Source: Rickettsiales bacterium (GTDB taxonomy: Bacteria; Pseudomonadota; Alphaproteobacteria; Rickettsiales; UBA1997). Taken from it: a DNA stretch of 12,409 bases. Below are positions 6,701 to 12,409 of this stretch, in pieces. The translations under genes and the position numbers were made by a program. The notes under the pieces are model-generated. The model was not told the origin of the DNA. It saw only the letters and a list, made by a program, of their open reading frames with translations, and ran no database searches. How positions within the stretch are numbered: the first letter of the stretch is position 1; each line of letters starts with the position of its first letter. The DNA lies in assembly GCA_023262945.1 (NCBI GenBank), contig JALQXY010000151.1, forward strand, positions 1-12,409, given 5' to 3'.

Positions 6701-7817
6701 TATCTCTGATATTAAAATTGGGTCCAAACTTGATGAAAAAACTATATCTTCATTATCTGTTAAGCAATTAACAAAAATCACTATTGATGATTCAGAAGTA
6801 ATGAATAAAGTTGAAGAGATTGTTAAGATTTATAATAGTCAAATTCTAGAGATAGAAAAAGAATTTGAAAATTCATCTTTACGTATTAAGTCAGGAGATG
6901 AGCTTGGTCAAGGAGTTTTAAAAGTGGTAAAGATATATGTTGCTTCAAAATATAGATTGCAACCAGGAGACAAAATGGCTGGACGCCATGGTAATAAAGG
7001 TGTAGTATCTAAGATCGCTCCGGTTGAAGATATGCCTTATTCCGAAGATGGTCAGCCTGTTGATATTGTGCTTAATCCTCTAGGTGTTCCCTCTAGGATG
7101 AATATAGGTCAGATTCTAGAAACACATTTAGGATTTGCGTCAAAAGAGCTTGGAAATCAAATTGCTAGAATCATTGACGATTCTACTAAAGCTAAAGATG
7201 AGATAATTAACGCTTTGAAAGATAAATTATTAAAAATCTATTCAAATCGCGATGAAGTTAAGAAAATTAAATCAATGACGGATAGACAATTAATTGACTT
7301 TGCAAATCGAGTTAGAAATGGCGTGCCTTTTGCTACTGGTATCTTTGAAGGATTTAAAGAAGAATACATTTCTAAACTGTTAAATCTTGCTGGTGTCGAT
7401 GAGTCTGGTCAAATAAATCTCTATGATGGTAAGACTGGAGATAAATTTGATAGACCTGTTACGGTTGGTTATATTTATATGCTTAAGTTACATCACTTGG
7501 TTGATGATAAGATTCATGCAAGATCAATTGGTCCTTATAGCTTAATTACTCAACAGCCTTTAGGAGGTAAATCACATTTCGGCGGTCAAAGATTTGGTGA
7601 GATGGAGTGCTGGGCATTGCAAGCTTATGGCGCATCTTATACTTTACAGGAAATGCTAACTGTTAAATCTGATGATGTGGTCGGTAGAATAAAAATATAC
7701 GAGTCAATAATTCAAGGTAATCAGAACTTTAATTGCGGTATCCCTGAATCATTTAATGTTATGATCAAGGAAGTTCGCTCCCTTGGTCTTAATATTGAAC
7801 TAGTGGAAATAGAATAA
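3723..7817 (+). CDS. rpoB: DNA-directed RNA polymerase subunit beta
   Basis: A complete 1364-residue beta subunit (E. coli 1342). Beta forms one pincer of the polymerase and half the active site. The rifampicin region SQLSQFMDQTNPLSDITHKRRISAL (519-543) is numbered 10 above E. coli: Asp526, Ser532, His536, Arg539, Ser541 and Leu543 match sensitive-type residues, and Thr528 replaces Asn518. Downstream come GRICPIETPEG, the Glu819-Asp820 pair in NFEDS, active-site lysines Lys1084 and Lys1092 in GDKMAGRHGNKG, and the C-terminal GGKSHFGGQRFGEME (1281-1295) leading into the clamp. Lineage inserts are present around 255-350 and 945-1060. It has its own promoter candidate, no Shine-Dalgarno, and ends 25 bases before rpoC, with which it is co-transcribed but not fused. 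Confidence 0.99.
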   Translation: MVQIRNFDQNTLRKSFNSENNSKDSVPDLTSLQKDSYKDFLQFDIPSKDRKNIGIQSVFKSVFPISDSAGKVTIEFLEYNLGDPKYEVSECVSAGRTFSAPLRAQLRLILWQQDDENSDVKEIRSIKEQEVYLCEVPLMTETGSFVINGAERVIVSQMRRAPGVFFDSENAKLSGSKTYSAKIVPYIGSWLDFEFDGKDLLHFRIDKKKKTPVSSLLRAIGLSSSDILSFFYGAQEARFDNGKWVLDFNPDLFLGKKSPYSLVCSKTGKTVLEEGDKVNKKTLQKLNEANFKSYILTEDVLYGYVVVEDLYESETGEILIESGSELNSEGLDVLRKLNFDKIKIVNPSKSDIGTYIYNTMMSDKSQNEKDALFEIYKSVRLGEAPSSVDIAKNYFDNLFFSDYRYNLSEVGRMKINHRLGIDVDQNLTHLSKEDIKNTIRILCEIKHNDLKTDDIDSLSNRRVRSVGELVENQLRIGMVRVEKTILEKIGSVEVDTIMPQSLINSKPLITAVKDFFATSQLSQFMDQTNPLSDITHKRRISALGPGGLTRERASFEVRDVHPTHYGRICPIETPEGQNIGLINSLATYARVNKYGFIETPYRKVNNGYITSEIVYLSAMEESEFTIAQSNINTNDEGKIISEIVRCRKNNEFIISAPSEVDYVDVSTKQIVSVATTLIPFLENDDANRALMGSNMQRQAVPLLIPDAPLVGTGMEAVIAADSGVAIKAKDSGIVKFVDASKIIIESESDDLPCVEVYNLKKYKRTNQDTCVNQKPVVEIGQRVTKGQIISDGHSIKNGEIALGKNVRVAFMPWNGYNFEDSIIISEKIISDDVFTSIHIEELEVVARDTRLGPEEITRDIPNISEEVLSKLDEEGIIHIGAEIAPGDILVGKTTPKSEAPMTPEEKLLKVIFGEKASDVKDSSLYASADVSGTVVDVKIFSRKGIEKDERSIYIEMQKIEELRKAKDLRVEFLDNSLTNSLTKAFLNKKITNNISDIKIGSKLDEKTISSLSVKQLTKITIDDSEVMNKVEEIVKIYNSQILEIEKEFENSSLRIKSGDELGQGVLKVVKIYVASKYRLQPGDKMAGRHGNKGVVSKIAPVEDMPYSEDGQPVDIVLNPLGVPSRMNIGQILETHLGFASKELGNQIARIIDDSTKAKDEIINALKDKLLKIYSNRDEVKKIKSMTDRQLIDFANRVRNGVPFATGIFEGFKEEYISKLLNLAGVDESGQINLYDGKTGDKFDRPVTVGYIYMLKLHHLVDDKIHARSIGPYSLITQQPLGGKSHFGGQRFGEMECWALQAYGASYTLQEMLTVKSDDVVGRIKIYESIIQGNQNFNCGIPESFNVMIKEVRSLGLNIELVEIE

Positions 7818-7842
7818 ATTTTAATATTACATTATTTAACAT

Positions 7843-10800
7843 ATGTCTTTAGTAGGAACTTCTTCCCATGGTCTTTTAAGTATTAACTCAAATAGTGCAG
7901 TAGATTTGCTTGATTTTAATGCCATAAGAATTTCAATTGCTGCTCCAGAAAAAATAAGATCATGGTCTTATGGTGAAGTCTGTAAGCCAGAAACTATAAA
8001 TTACAGAACTTTTAAACCAGAAAGAGAAGGTCTTTTTTGTGCAAGAATTTTTGGCCCCATAAAAGATTATGAATGTTTATGTGGTAAATATAAGCGCATT
8101 AAATACAAAGGTATTGTTTGCGAAAAATGTGGCGTTGAAGTAACTTCATCAAAAGTTAGAAGGGAAAGAATGGGTCATATTGAGCTTGCAGCTCCAGTTT
8201 CTCATATTTGGTATCTTAAATCTCTTCCATCAAGAATAAGTGCAATTCTAGGCACGACCTTAAAAGCTGTTGAGAAAGTAATATATTTTGAGTCTTATAT
8301 AGTGACTGATAGCCTGATGTCAACTTTTGAAGATGGTGAAATATTAAGCGAAGAGGAGTATGAAAAAGCTCAAGAAGAGCACGGTTATGGCAGCTTTGTT
8401 GCTGAAATGGGTGCAGAAGCTGTAAGAAAAGTTTTAGAAAAACTTGATCTTGTAACTTTGCAGCAACAATTGCGCGAAGATTTATCTACTCAGACATCTG
8501 AGTTAAAAAGAGAAAAAACTATCAAGAGATTAAAATTAGTAGAGCAATTTCTTGAGTCCGATAATAAGATAGAGGATATGATTTTAACTGTTTTGCCAGT
8601 TATTCCTCCTGATATCAGGCCTCTTGTTATGTTAGATGGTGGTCGCTTTGCAACATCTGATCTTAATGAATTATATCGCAGAGTAATTAATCGTAACAAT
8701 CGCCTAAGAAGATTAATTGAACTTGGAGCTCCAGATATTATAATTAGAAATGAAAAAAGGATGCTACAAGAGTCGGTCGATGCCTTGCTTGATAATGGTC
8801 GCTCTGGTGCTGTTGTTAAAAATGCTAGCAAAAAACCATTCAAATCTTTAAGTGAAATGCTTAAAGGTAAGCAGGGTCGCTTTAGGCAAAATCTTCTAGG
8901 TAAAAGAGTTGATTATTCTGGTAGAAGTGTTATAGTCGTTGGTCCAGAATTAAAATTACATCAATGCGGCCTTCCGAAGAAGATGGCCTTAGAGTTATTT
9001 AAGCCTTTTATTTATTCTAAATTAGAATTATACGGTAAGTCTCCTTCGATTAAAATTTCAAAAAAAATGGTTGAGGCCAAGAGAACGGAGGTTTGGGATA
9101 TTCTGGATGAAGTTATTAAAGAGCATCCGGTGCTTCTAAATCGCGCTCCAACTCTACACAGGCTTGGTATTCAGGCCTTTGAGCCAGTTTTAACAGAAGG
9201 TAAAGCGATTCAATTGCATCCATTAGTTTGTGCTGCTTTCAATGCTGACTTCGATGGTGACCAAATGGCTGTGCATGTTCCTTTATCTATTGAAGCTCAA
9301 GTTGAAACTAGAGCTTTGATGATGTCCACTAATAATATTCTAAGTCCAGCCAATGGTAAGCCTATCATAGTACCGTCGCAAGATATTATTTTGGGATTGT
9401 ATTATATATCAATGGTCGGTAAAGATTATGAAAGTGAAGATATAAAGCCTCGTCCAATTGCTAATGAGCATGAAATGGAACATGCTTTAGCTAATAATGT
9501 AATAAAAATTCACGATAAAATTTTATATCGCTTTACCACAAGAGACGAATTTGCAGAAAAAGTAACAAAAAGAGTCGTTACAACAGCTGGTCGCGTTATG
9601 ATATATAACGTTTTACCAAAAATAATGCGAAGTGATTTTGATCTGGTAAATAAAGTAATGTCAAAAAGAACGGTTACAGAGTTAATTGACTTAGTATATC
9701 GTAATTGCGGTCAAAAAGAAACTGTTATGTTTTGCGATAGAATAATGAATTTAGGTTTTAAAAATGCTTGCAAAGCCGGAGTTTCTATTGGTAAAGACGA
9801 TATGATTATTCCTAGTTCTAAACAAGAAAAGATTAACCAATCTTTAGAAAAAGTAAAAAAACTTGATGAACAATATCGCGACGGATTAATAACCGCTGGT
9901 GAAAGGTATAACAAAGTTATTGATGAATGGAGTGAATGTACATCAAAAATCTCTAAAGAAATGATGTCTAATATATCTTCTTATAACAAGCCGCAAGATG
10001 TAAATTCTATTTTTATGATGGCTGATTCTGGCGCTCGTGGTTCAGAAAGTCAAATTAAACAGGTTGCTGGTATGAGGGGATTGATGGCTAAAGCTAATGG
10101 TGAAATTATAGAAACCCCAATATTTTCTAATTTTAAAGAAGGTTTGAATGTATTAGAATATTTTATTTCAGCTAACGGTGCAAGAAAAGGTTTAGCGGAT
10201 ACAGCTCTTAAAACAGCTAATTCAGGTTATTTAACTAGAAGATTGGTTGACGTTTCTCAGGATTGCATTATTATCGAAGATGATTGTAAAACTAAAGAGG
10301 GTATTACTATTGAATCTATAGTTGATGACGGTAGAGTAGTCTCTTCTTTATCAGATCAGGCGTTAGGAAGGGTACCTTTGGAAGATGTTATTGTAAATGA
10401 TTCAGTTTTAGTTAAGAGTGGTGATATGATTGACGAACAAGCTTCAGATATTATTGCTGAATCTAGTCTTAAAAAGATAAAAGTTCGCTCAGTTTTAACA
10501 TGTGAGACTAAAGATGGCGTTTGTGTTAAATGTTACGGACGTGATCTAGCTACTGGTAATCTAGTTAGTGTTGGTGAGGCTGTTGGTGTTATTGCTGCTC
10601 AATCAATTGGTGAGCCAGGTACTCAGCTTACAATGAGAACTTTCCATATTGGTGGTGCGGCTCAGCGCGGTTCAGAGCAATCATCGATTATAGCTTTAGA
10701 AGAGGGGACAGTTAAATTCTCTGATCGTGGTACAATCACTGATAGAAATGGAAATATCGTTGTCACTAATCGTAATTCTGAGATTAGCGTTATTGATAAT

Positions 10801-12015
10801 AATGGAAACGAGATCCAAAGTTATAAATTGCCTTATGGCGCTTTTGTTAATCGTGCAAATGGTGCTAAAGTTACAAAAGGAGACCATTTATCAGAGTGGG
10901 ATCCTTATAACATTCCAATAATTGCAGAAGTTGATGGAGTGGTAGAATATAAGGATCTTATTGAAAATGTTTCTTTGAGAGAAAAGATAGACGAAGATAC
11001 TGGTGTATCAACCAAAATAATTATTGAATGGAAGCAGTATAATAAACAGGATATTAAGCCAAGAATTGCTATAGGAAGTAAAGAATATACTTTATCAATC
11101 AATACTGTAATAAGCGTTTTAAATGGTTCAGAAGTGAAAGCTGGAGATATAATTGCCAGAATTCCAAAAGAATCTTCTAAAACAAAAGATATTACTGGCG
11201 GTCTTCCTCGAGTTGCAGAGCTTTTTGAAGCTCGTAAGCCAAAAAATGCTTCTGTAATTAGCGAAATTGATGGTATCGTTGAATTTGGTAAAGATTATAA
11301 AACTAAGCGCAAAATTATTATAAGATCTGAAAACGCTTCTATTGAGCCAGTAGAATATAGTATATCAAAAACAAAACACTTATTTGTAGGTGAGGGTGAT
11401 CATGTAAAAAAAGGTGATATATTAGTTGACGGCAATCCTGTTCCTCATGATATTTTAAGAATTAATGGGTTGCAAGCGTTTGCTAGCTATATAATTAATG
11501 AAGTTCAAAAAGTTTATCGTATGCAAGGTGTAAAAATTGACGATAAGCATATTGAGGTTATTTTAAGCATGATGCTTAAGCGAGTTGAAGTTACTAAAAC
11601 TGGGGATACTACATTACTTGTTGGTGAGGTTGTTGATCAAGACGTTTTTGAAGAAATCAATCAAAAAGTTATTAATAACAAAATGCAGCCTGCTGAATGT
11701 GTGCCAGTTTTACTTGGTATTACCAAAGCATCTTTGCAAACAAAGTCATTTATTTCAGCAGCATCATTCCAAGAAACTACTAGAGTTTTGACTGATGCAT
11801 CTGTACAAGGTAAATATGATAAACTTAAAGGTTTAAAAGAAAATATTATCGTTGGACGCCTTATACCTGCTGGTACTGGCTTGATTGCTAATCAATATCA
11901 CCAAAAAGTAATGAAGCTAAGAAAAGCTGCTAATAATTCTTTGCCATCTGTTAATGATAAAAATTCATCAAAAACAGAATTAGCAAGTAACGATAATAGT
12001 GCAATTGCACAATAG
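7843..12015 (+). CDS. rpoC: DNA-directed RNA polymerase subunit beta'
   Basis: A complete 1390-residue beta' subunit (E. coli 1407), which binds the catalytic Mg2+ and forms the clamp. In order: the N-terminal zinc finger Cys78, Cys80, Cys93, Cys96; the switch/lid region ending RFRQNLLGKRVDYSGRS (346-362); NRAPTLHRLG (433-442); the catalytic NADFDGDQM with Asp469, Asp471, Asp473; the bridge helix region ending DTALKTANSGYLTRRLVD; the second zinc site Cys808, Cys887, Cys894, Cys897; and the trigger loop with Met931 and His935 in LTMRTFHIGG. The trigger loop is split by the proteobacterial insertion SI3 (about 943-1110). The C-terminus is a polar Ser/Asn-rich tail (about 1370-1390). All catalytic and zinc residues are intact. 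The ATG, 25 bases after rpoB, lacks a Shine-Dalgarno. Confidence 0.99.
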   Translation: MSLVGTSSHGLLSINSNSAVDLLDFNAIRISIAAPEKIRSWSYGEVCKPETINYRTFKPEREGLFCARIFGPIKDYECLCGKYKRIKYKGIVCEKCGVEVTSSKVRRERMGHIELAAPVSHIWYLKSLPSRISAILGTTLKAVEKVIYFESYIVTDSLMSTFEDGEILSEEEYEKAQEEHGYGSFVAEMGAEAVRKVLEKLDLVTLQQQLREDLSTQTSELKREKTIKRLKLVEQFLESDNKIEDMILTVLPVIPPDIRPLVMLDGGRFATSDLNELYRRVINRNNRLRRLIELGAPDIIIRNEKRMLQESVDALLDNGRSGAVVKNASKKPFKSLSEMLKGKQGRFRQNLLGKRVDYSGRSVIVVGPELKLHQCGLPKKMALELFKPFIYSKLELYGKSPSIKISKKMVEAKRTEVWDILDEVIKEHPVLLNRAPTLHRLGIQAFEPVLTEGKAIQLHPLVCAAFNADFDGDQMAVHVPLSIEAQVETRALMMSTNNILSPANGKPIIVPSQDIILGLYYISMVGKDYESEDIKPRPIANEHEMEHALANNVIKIHDKILYRFTTRDEFAEKVTKRVVTTAGRVMIYNVLPKIMRSDFDLVNKVMSKRTVTELIDLVYRNCGQKETVMFCDRIMNLGFKNACKAGVSIGKDDMIIPSSKQEKINQSLEKVKKLDEQYRDGLITAGERYNKVIDEWSECTSKISKEMMSNISSYNKPQDVNSIFMMADSGARGSESQIKQVAGMRGLMAKANGEIIETPIFSNFKEGLNVLEYFISANGARKGLADTALKTANSGYLTRRLVDVSQDCIIIEDDCKTKEGITIESIVDDGRVVSSLSDQALGRVPLEDVIVNDSVLVKSGDMIDEQASDIIAESSLKKIKVRSVLTCETKDGVCVKCYGRDLATGNLVSVGEAVGVIAAQSIGEPGTQLTMRTFHIGGAAQRGSEQSSIIALEEGTVKFSDRGTITDRNGNIVVTNRNSEISVIDNNGNEIQSYKLPYGAFVNRANGAKVTKGDHLSEWDPYNIPIIAEVDGVVEYKDLIENVSLREKIDEDTGVSTKIIIEWKQYNKQDIKPRIAIGSKEYTLSINTVISVLNGSEVKAGDIIARIPKESSKTKDITGGLPRVAELFEARKPKNASVISEIDGIVEFGKDYKTKRKIIIRSENASIEPVEYSISKTKHLFVGEGDHVKKGDILVDGNPVPHDILRINGLQAFASYIINEVQKVYRMQGVKIDDKHIEVILSMMLKRVEVTKTGDTTLLVGEVVDQDVFEEINQKVINNKMQPAECVPVLLGITKASLQTKSFISAASFQETTRVLTDASVQGKYDKLKGLKENIIVGRLIPAGTGLIANQYHQKVMKLRKAANNSLPSVNDKNSSKTELASNDNSAIAQ

Positions 12016-12043
12016 AATATTTGTAATATTTTTATCTTTATTA

Positions 12044-12070
12044 AATTTTCTATTGTAAATTTAGAAAATT
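12044..12070. repeat. Inverted repeat 1 downstream of rpoC
   Basis: AATTTTCTA (12044-12052) and TAGAAAATT (12062-12070) are perfect complements around a 9-base loop. It is AT-rich with no T tract after it. A weaker all-A/T hairpin, AATATT (12016-12021) with AATATT (12025-12030) and a TTT tail, lies just upstream. Either may help end rpoBC transcription, but neither is a convincing terminator alone. Confidence 0.4.
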
Positions 12071-12083
12071 ATAAAATAGAATT

Positions 12084-12125
12084 CTTTATCAGATAATATT
12101 CATAACATTTCTTTATCTGATAAAG
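12084..12125. repeat. Inverted repeat 2 (13-bp perfect) downstream of rpoC
   Basis: CTTTATCAGATAA (12084-12096) and TTATCTGATAAAG (12113-12125) match perfectly over 13 bp with a 16-base loop. Each arm also contains a near-palindrome (TTATC..GATAA), so it could be a pair of operator half-sites as well as a stem. No T tract follows on either strand. Probably a 3'-end stabiliser or terminator for rpoBC, or a regulatory site. Confidence 0.5.
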
Positions 12126-12149
12126 GCATTTCTATAATAAAATAGCAAT

Positions 12150-12176
12150 CCATTAATTCATTATTGTAATTAATGG
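12150..12176. repeat. Inverted repeat 3 overlapping the tRNA-Asn -35 region
   Basis: CCATTAATT (12150-12158) and AATTAATGG (12168-12176) are perfect 9-bp complements around a 9-base loop. The right arm overlaps the proposed -35 of the tRNA-Asn promoter (12164-12169). It could act as an operator on tRNA transcription or as the last hairpin of the rpoC 3' region. Confidence 0.4.
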
Positions 12177-12191
12177 TTACTGTTTTATGAT
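12164..12191 (+). promoter_or_regulatory. Candidate promoter for tRNA-Asn
   Basis: TTGTAA (12164-12169, 4 of 6), a 16-base spacer, then TATGAT (12186-12191, 5 of 6 to TATAAT), eight bases before the tRNA. Transcription would start within a few bases of the mature 5' end. A perfect TATAAT further upstream (12133-12138) has no convincing -35. Confidence 0.4.
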
Positions 12192-12199
12192 TAACTTTT

Positions 12200-12274
12200 T
12201 CCTTGGTAGCTCAGTGGTAGAGCAGTTGGCTGTTAACCAATTGGTCGGGGGTTCGAATCCCTCCCAAGGAGCCA
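12200..12274 (+). tRNA. trnN: tRNA-Asn (anticodon GTT)
   Basis: A full cloverleaf. The acceptor stem is TCCTTGG (12200-12206) with CCAAGGA (12264-12270), discriminator G12271 and encoded CCA (12272-12274). The D arm is GCTC/GAGC around AGTGGTA. The anticodon stem is GTTGG/CCAAT around CTGTTAA, with anticodon GTT at 12232-12234. The T arm is GGGGG/CCCTC around TTCGAAT. It reads AAC and AAU. It lies 184 bases after rpoC and is probably its own transcription unit. Its 3' half is a typical attachment core for tRNA-targeting integrases, relevant given the repeat just downstream. Confidence 0.98.
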
Positions 12275-12282
12275 CATTTTTT

Positions 12283-12310
12283 AAGGCTTCTCGCCTTTAT
12301 CTTTTTTTCT
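12283..12310 (+). terminator. Probable terminator of tRNA-Asn
   Basis: AAGGC (12283-12287) and GCCTT (12293-12297) form a short stem with loop TTCTC, followed by the T-rich run TATCTTTTTTTCT (12298-12310). It starts eight bases after the tRNA CCA, the expected place. The stem is short and the tract interrupted, hence moderate confidence. Confidence 0.55.
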
Positions 12311-12321
12311 TCAGTTTGTTC

Positions 12322-12343
12322 GGGGATACTTTGGGGATACTTT
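12322..12343. repeat. Tandem direct repeat of an 11-mer, possible integrase arm sites
   Basis: GGGGATACTTT occurs twice head-to-tail (12322-12332 and 12333-12343), exact. It is a G-rich block in otherwise AT-rich, non-coding sequence 48 bases after tRNA-Asn. GGGG-TA direct repeats beside a tRNA remind me of arm-type sites next to P4-family integrase genes, from memory and unverified. The remaining 66 bases to the window end show no gene on either strand. Confidence 0.5.
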
Positions 12344-12409
12344 TGAAGCTATTCTTAGTTATTGTTGTGACCAAAGATTCTTGTATTTAAAGCCTCTTTC
12401 CAAAAGTTT

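Noticed and set aside
7817..7843. Possible rpoB-rpoC fusion
   Set aside because: rpoB has a clear TAA and rpoC its own ATG 25 bases later; the two are not fused.
8490..8843. Minus-strand open frame of 117 codons inside rpoC
   Set aside because: It lies wholly opposite a conserved part of rpoC, has no family resemblance, and is explained by AT-rich codon usage leaving the antisense frame open.
10727..10921. Plus-strand open frame inside the rpoC SI3 region in another frame
   Set aside because: rpoC reads uninterrupted through here with a recognisable insertion domain; the alternative frame is hydrophobic by base composition only.
11999..12010. 12-bp palindrome GTGCAATTGCAC at the 3' end of rpoC
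   Set aside because: It encodes the last residues of RpoC, can form only a 4-bp hairpin, and has no T tract after it.
12187..12390. Open frame of 67 codons on the + strand across tRNA-Asn
   Set aside because: Its first half is the tRNA read as protein (the familiar SSVVEQLAVNQLV artefact), and the rest runs through the terminator and tandem repeat. It has no ribosome site or protein-like character beyond that.
12328..12409. Coding potential on the minus strand at the window end, as a truncated integrase
   Set aside because: Each minus-strand frame hits a stop within this stretch or lacks a start, and nothing recognisable of an integrase is present. Only the repeat is reported.

Overview
The window is a chromosomal stretch of an AT-rich bacterium that carries the transcription/translation core locus tuf - trnW - secE - nusG - rplK - rplA - rplJ - rplL - rpoB - rpoC, followed by trnN (Asn). 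Everything is on the + strand. The proteins look alphaproteobacterial and most like Rickettsiales. RpoB and RpoC align well with my memory of the Rickettsia proteins (for example a Gln in the RpoB stretch ETPEGQNIGLINSL), RpoC carries the proteobacterial insertion inside its trigger loop, and both tRNAs encode their CCA. rpoB and rpoC are separate genes, unlike the fused rpoBC of Wolbachia. This assignment rests on recall, not on a tree; Holosporales or another AT-rich alphaproteobacterial lineage remains possible.

Layout. 3-128: the last 41 codons of EF-Tu. 171-246: tRNA-Trp. 279-455: secE. 456-673: an unusually wide secE-nusG gap. 674-1210: nusG, whose stop codon lies inside a terminator hairpin. 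1262-1307: a 15-bp palindrome and a sigma70-like promoter. 1332-3023: rplK, rplA and rplJ, again with the stop codon in a terminator hairpin. 3024-3169: a second, longer hairpin. 3170-3547: rplL. 3553-3613: a perfect 12-bp hairpin directly abutting a near-consensus promoter. 3723-7817: rpoB. 7843-12015: rpoC. 12016-12199: three inverted repeats and a likely tRNA promoter. 12200-12274: tRNA-Asn. 12275-12409: a terminator and a tandem 11-bp repeat that may mark the edge of a tRNA-targeting mobile element lying beyond the window. No stretch over 300 bases lacks a gene.

The genes form one functional set: EF-Tu delivers aminoacyl-tRNA, L11/L1/L10/L12 build the ribosomal GTPase-associated centre and L1 stalk, NusG couples RNA polymerase to the ribosome, RpoB/RpoC are the polymerase catalytic subunits, and SecE belongs to the translocon. 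The gene content is conserved and ordinary. The interesting part is non-coding: the locus appears cut into short transcription units by hairpins, two of which contain the upstream gene's stop codon, with promoters directly behind, and none of the eight visible start codons has a convincing Shine-Dalgarno sequence. I found no new defence system, CRISPR array, insertion sequence or unknown gene.
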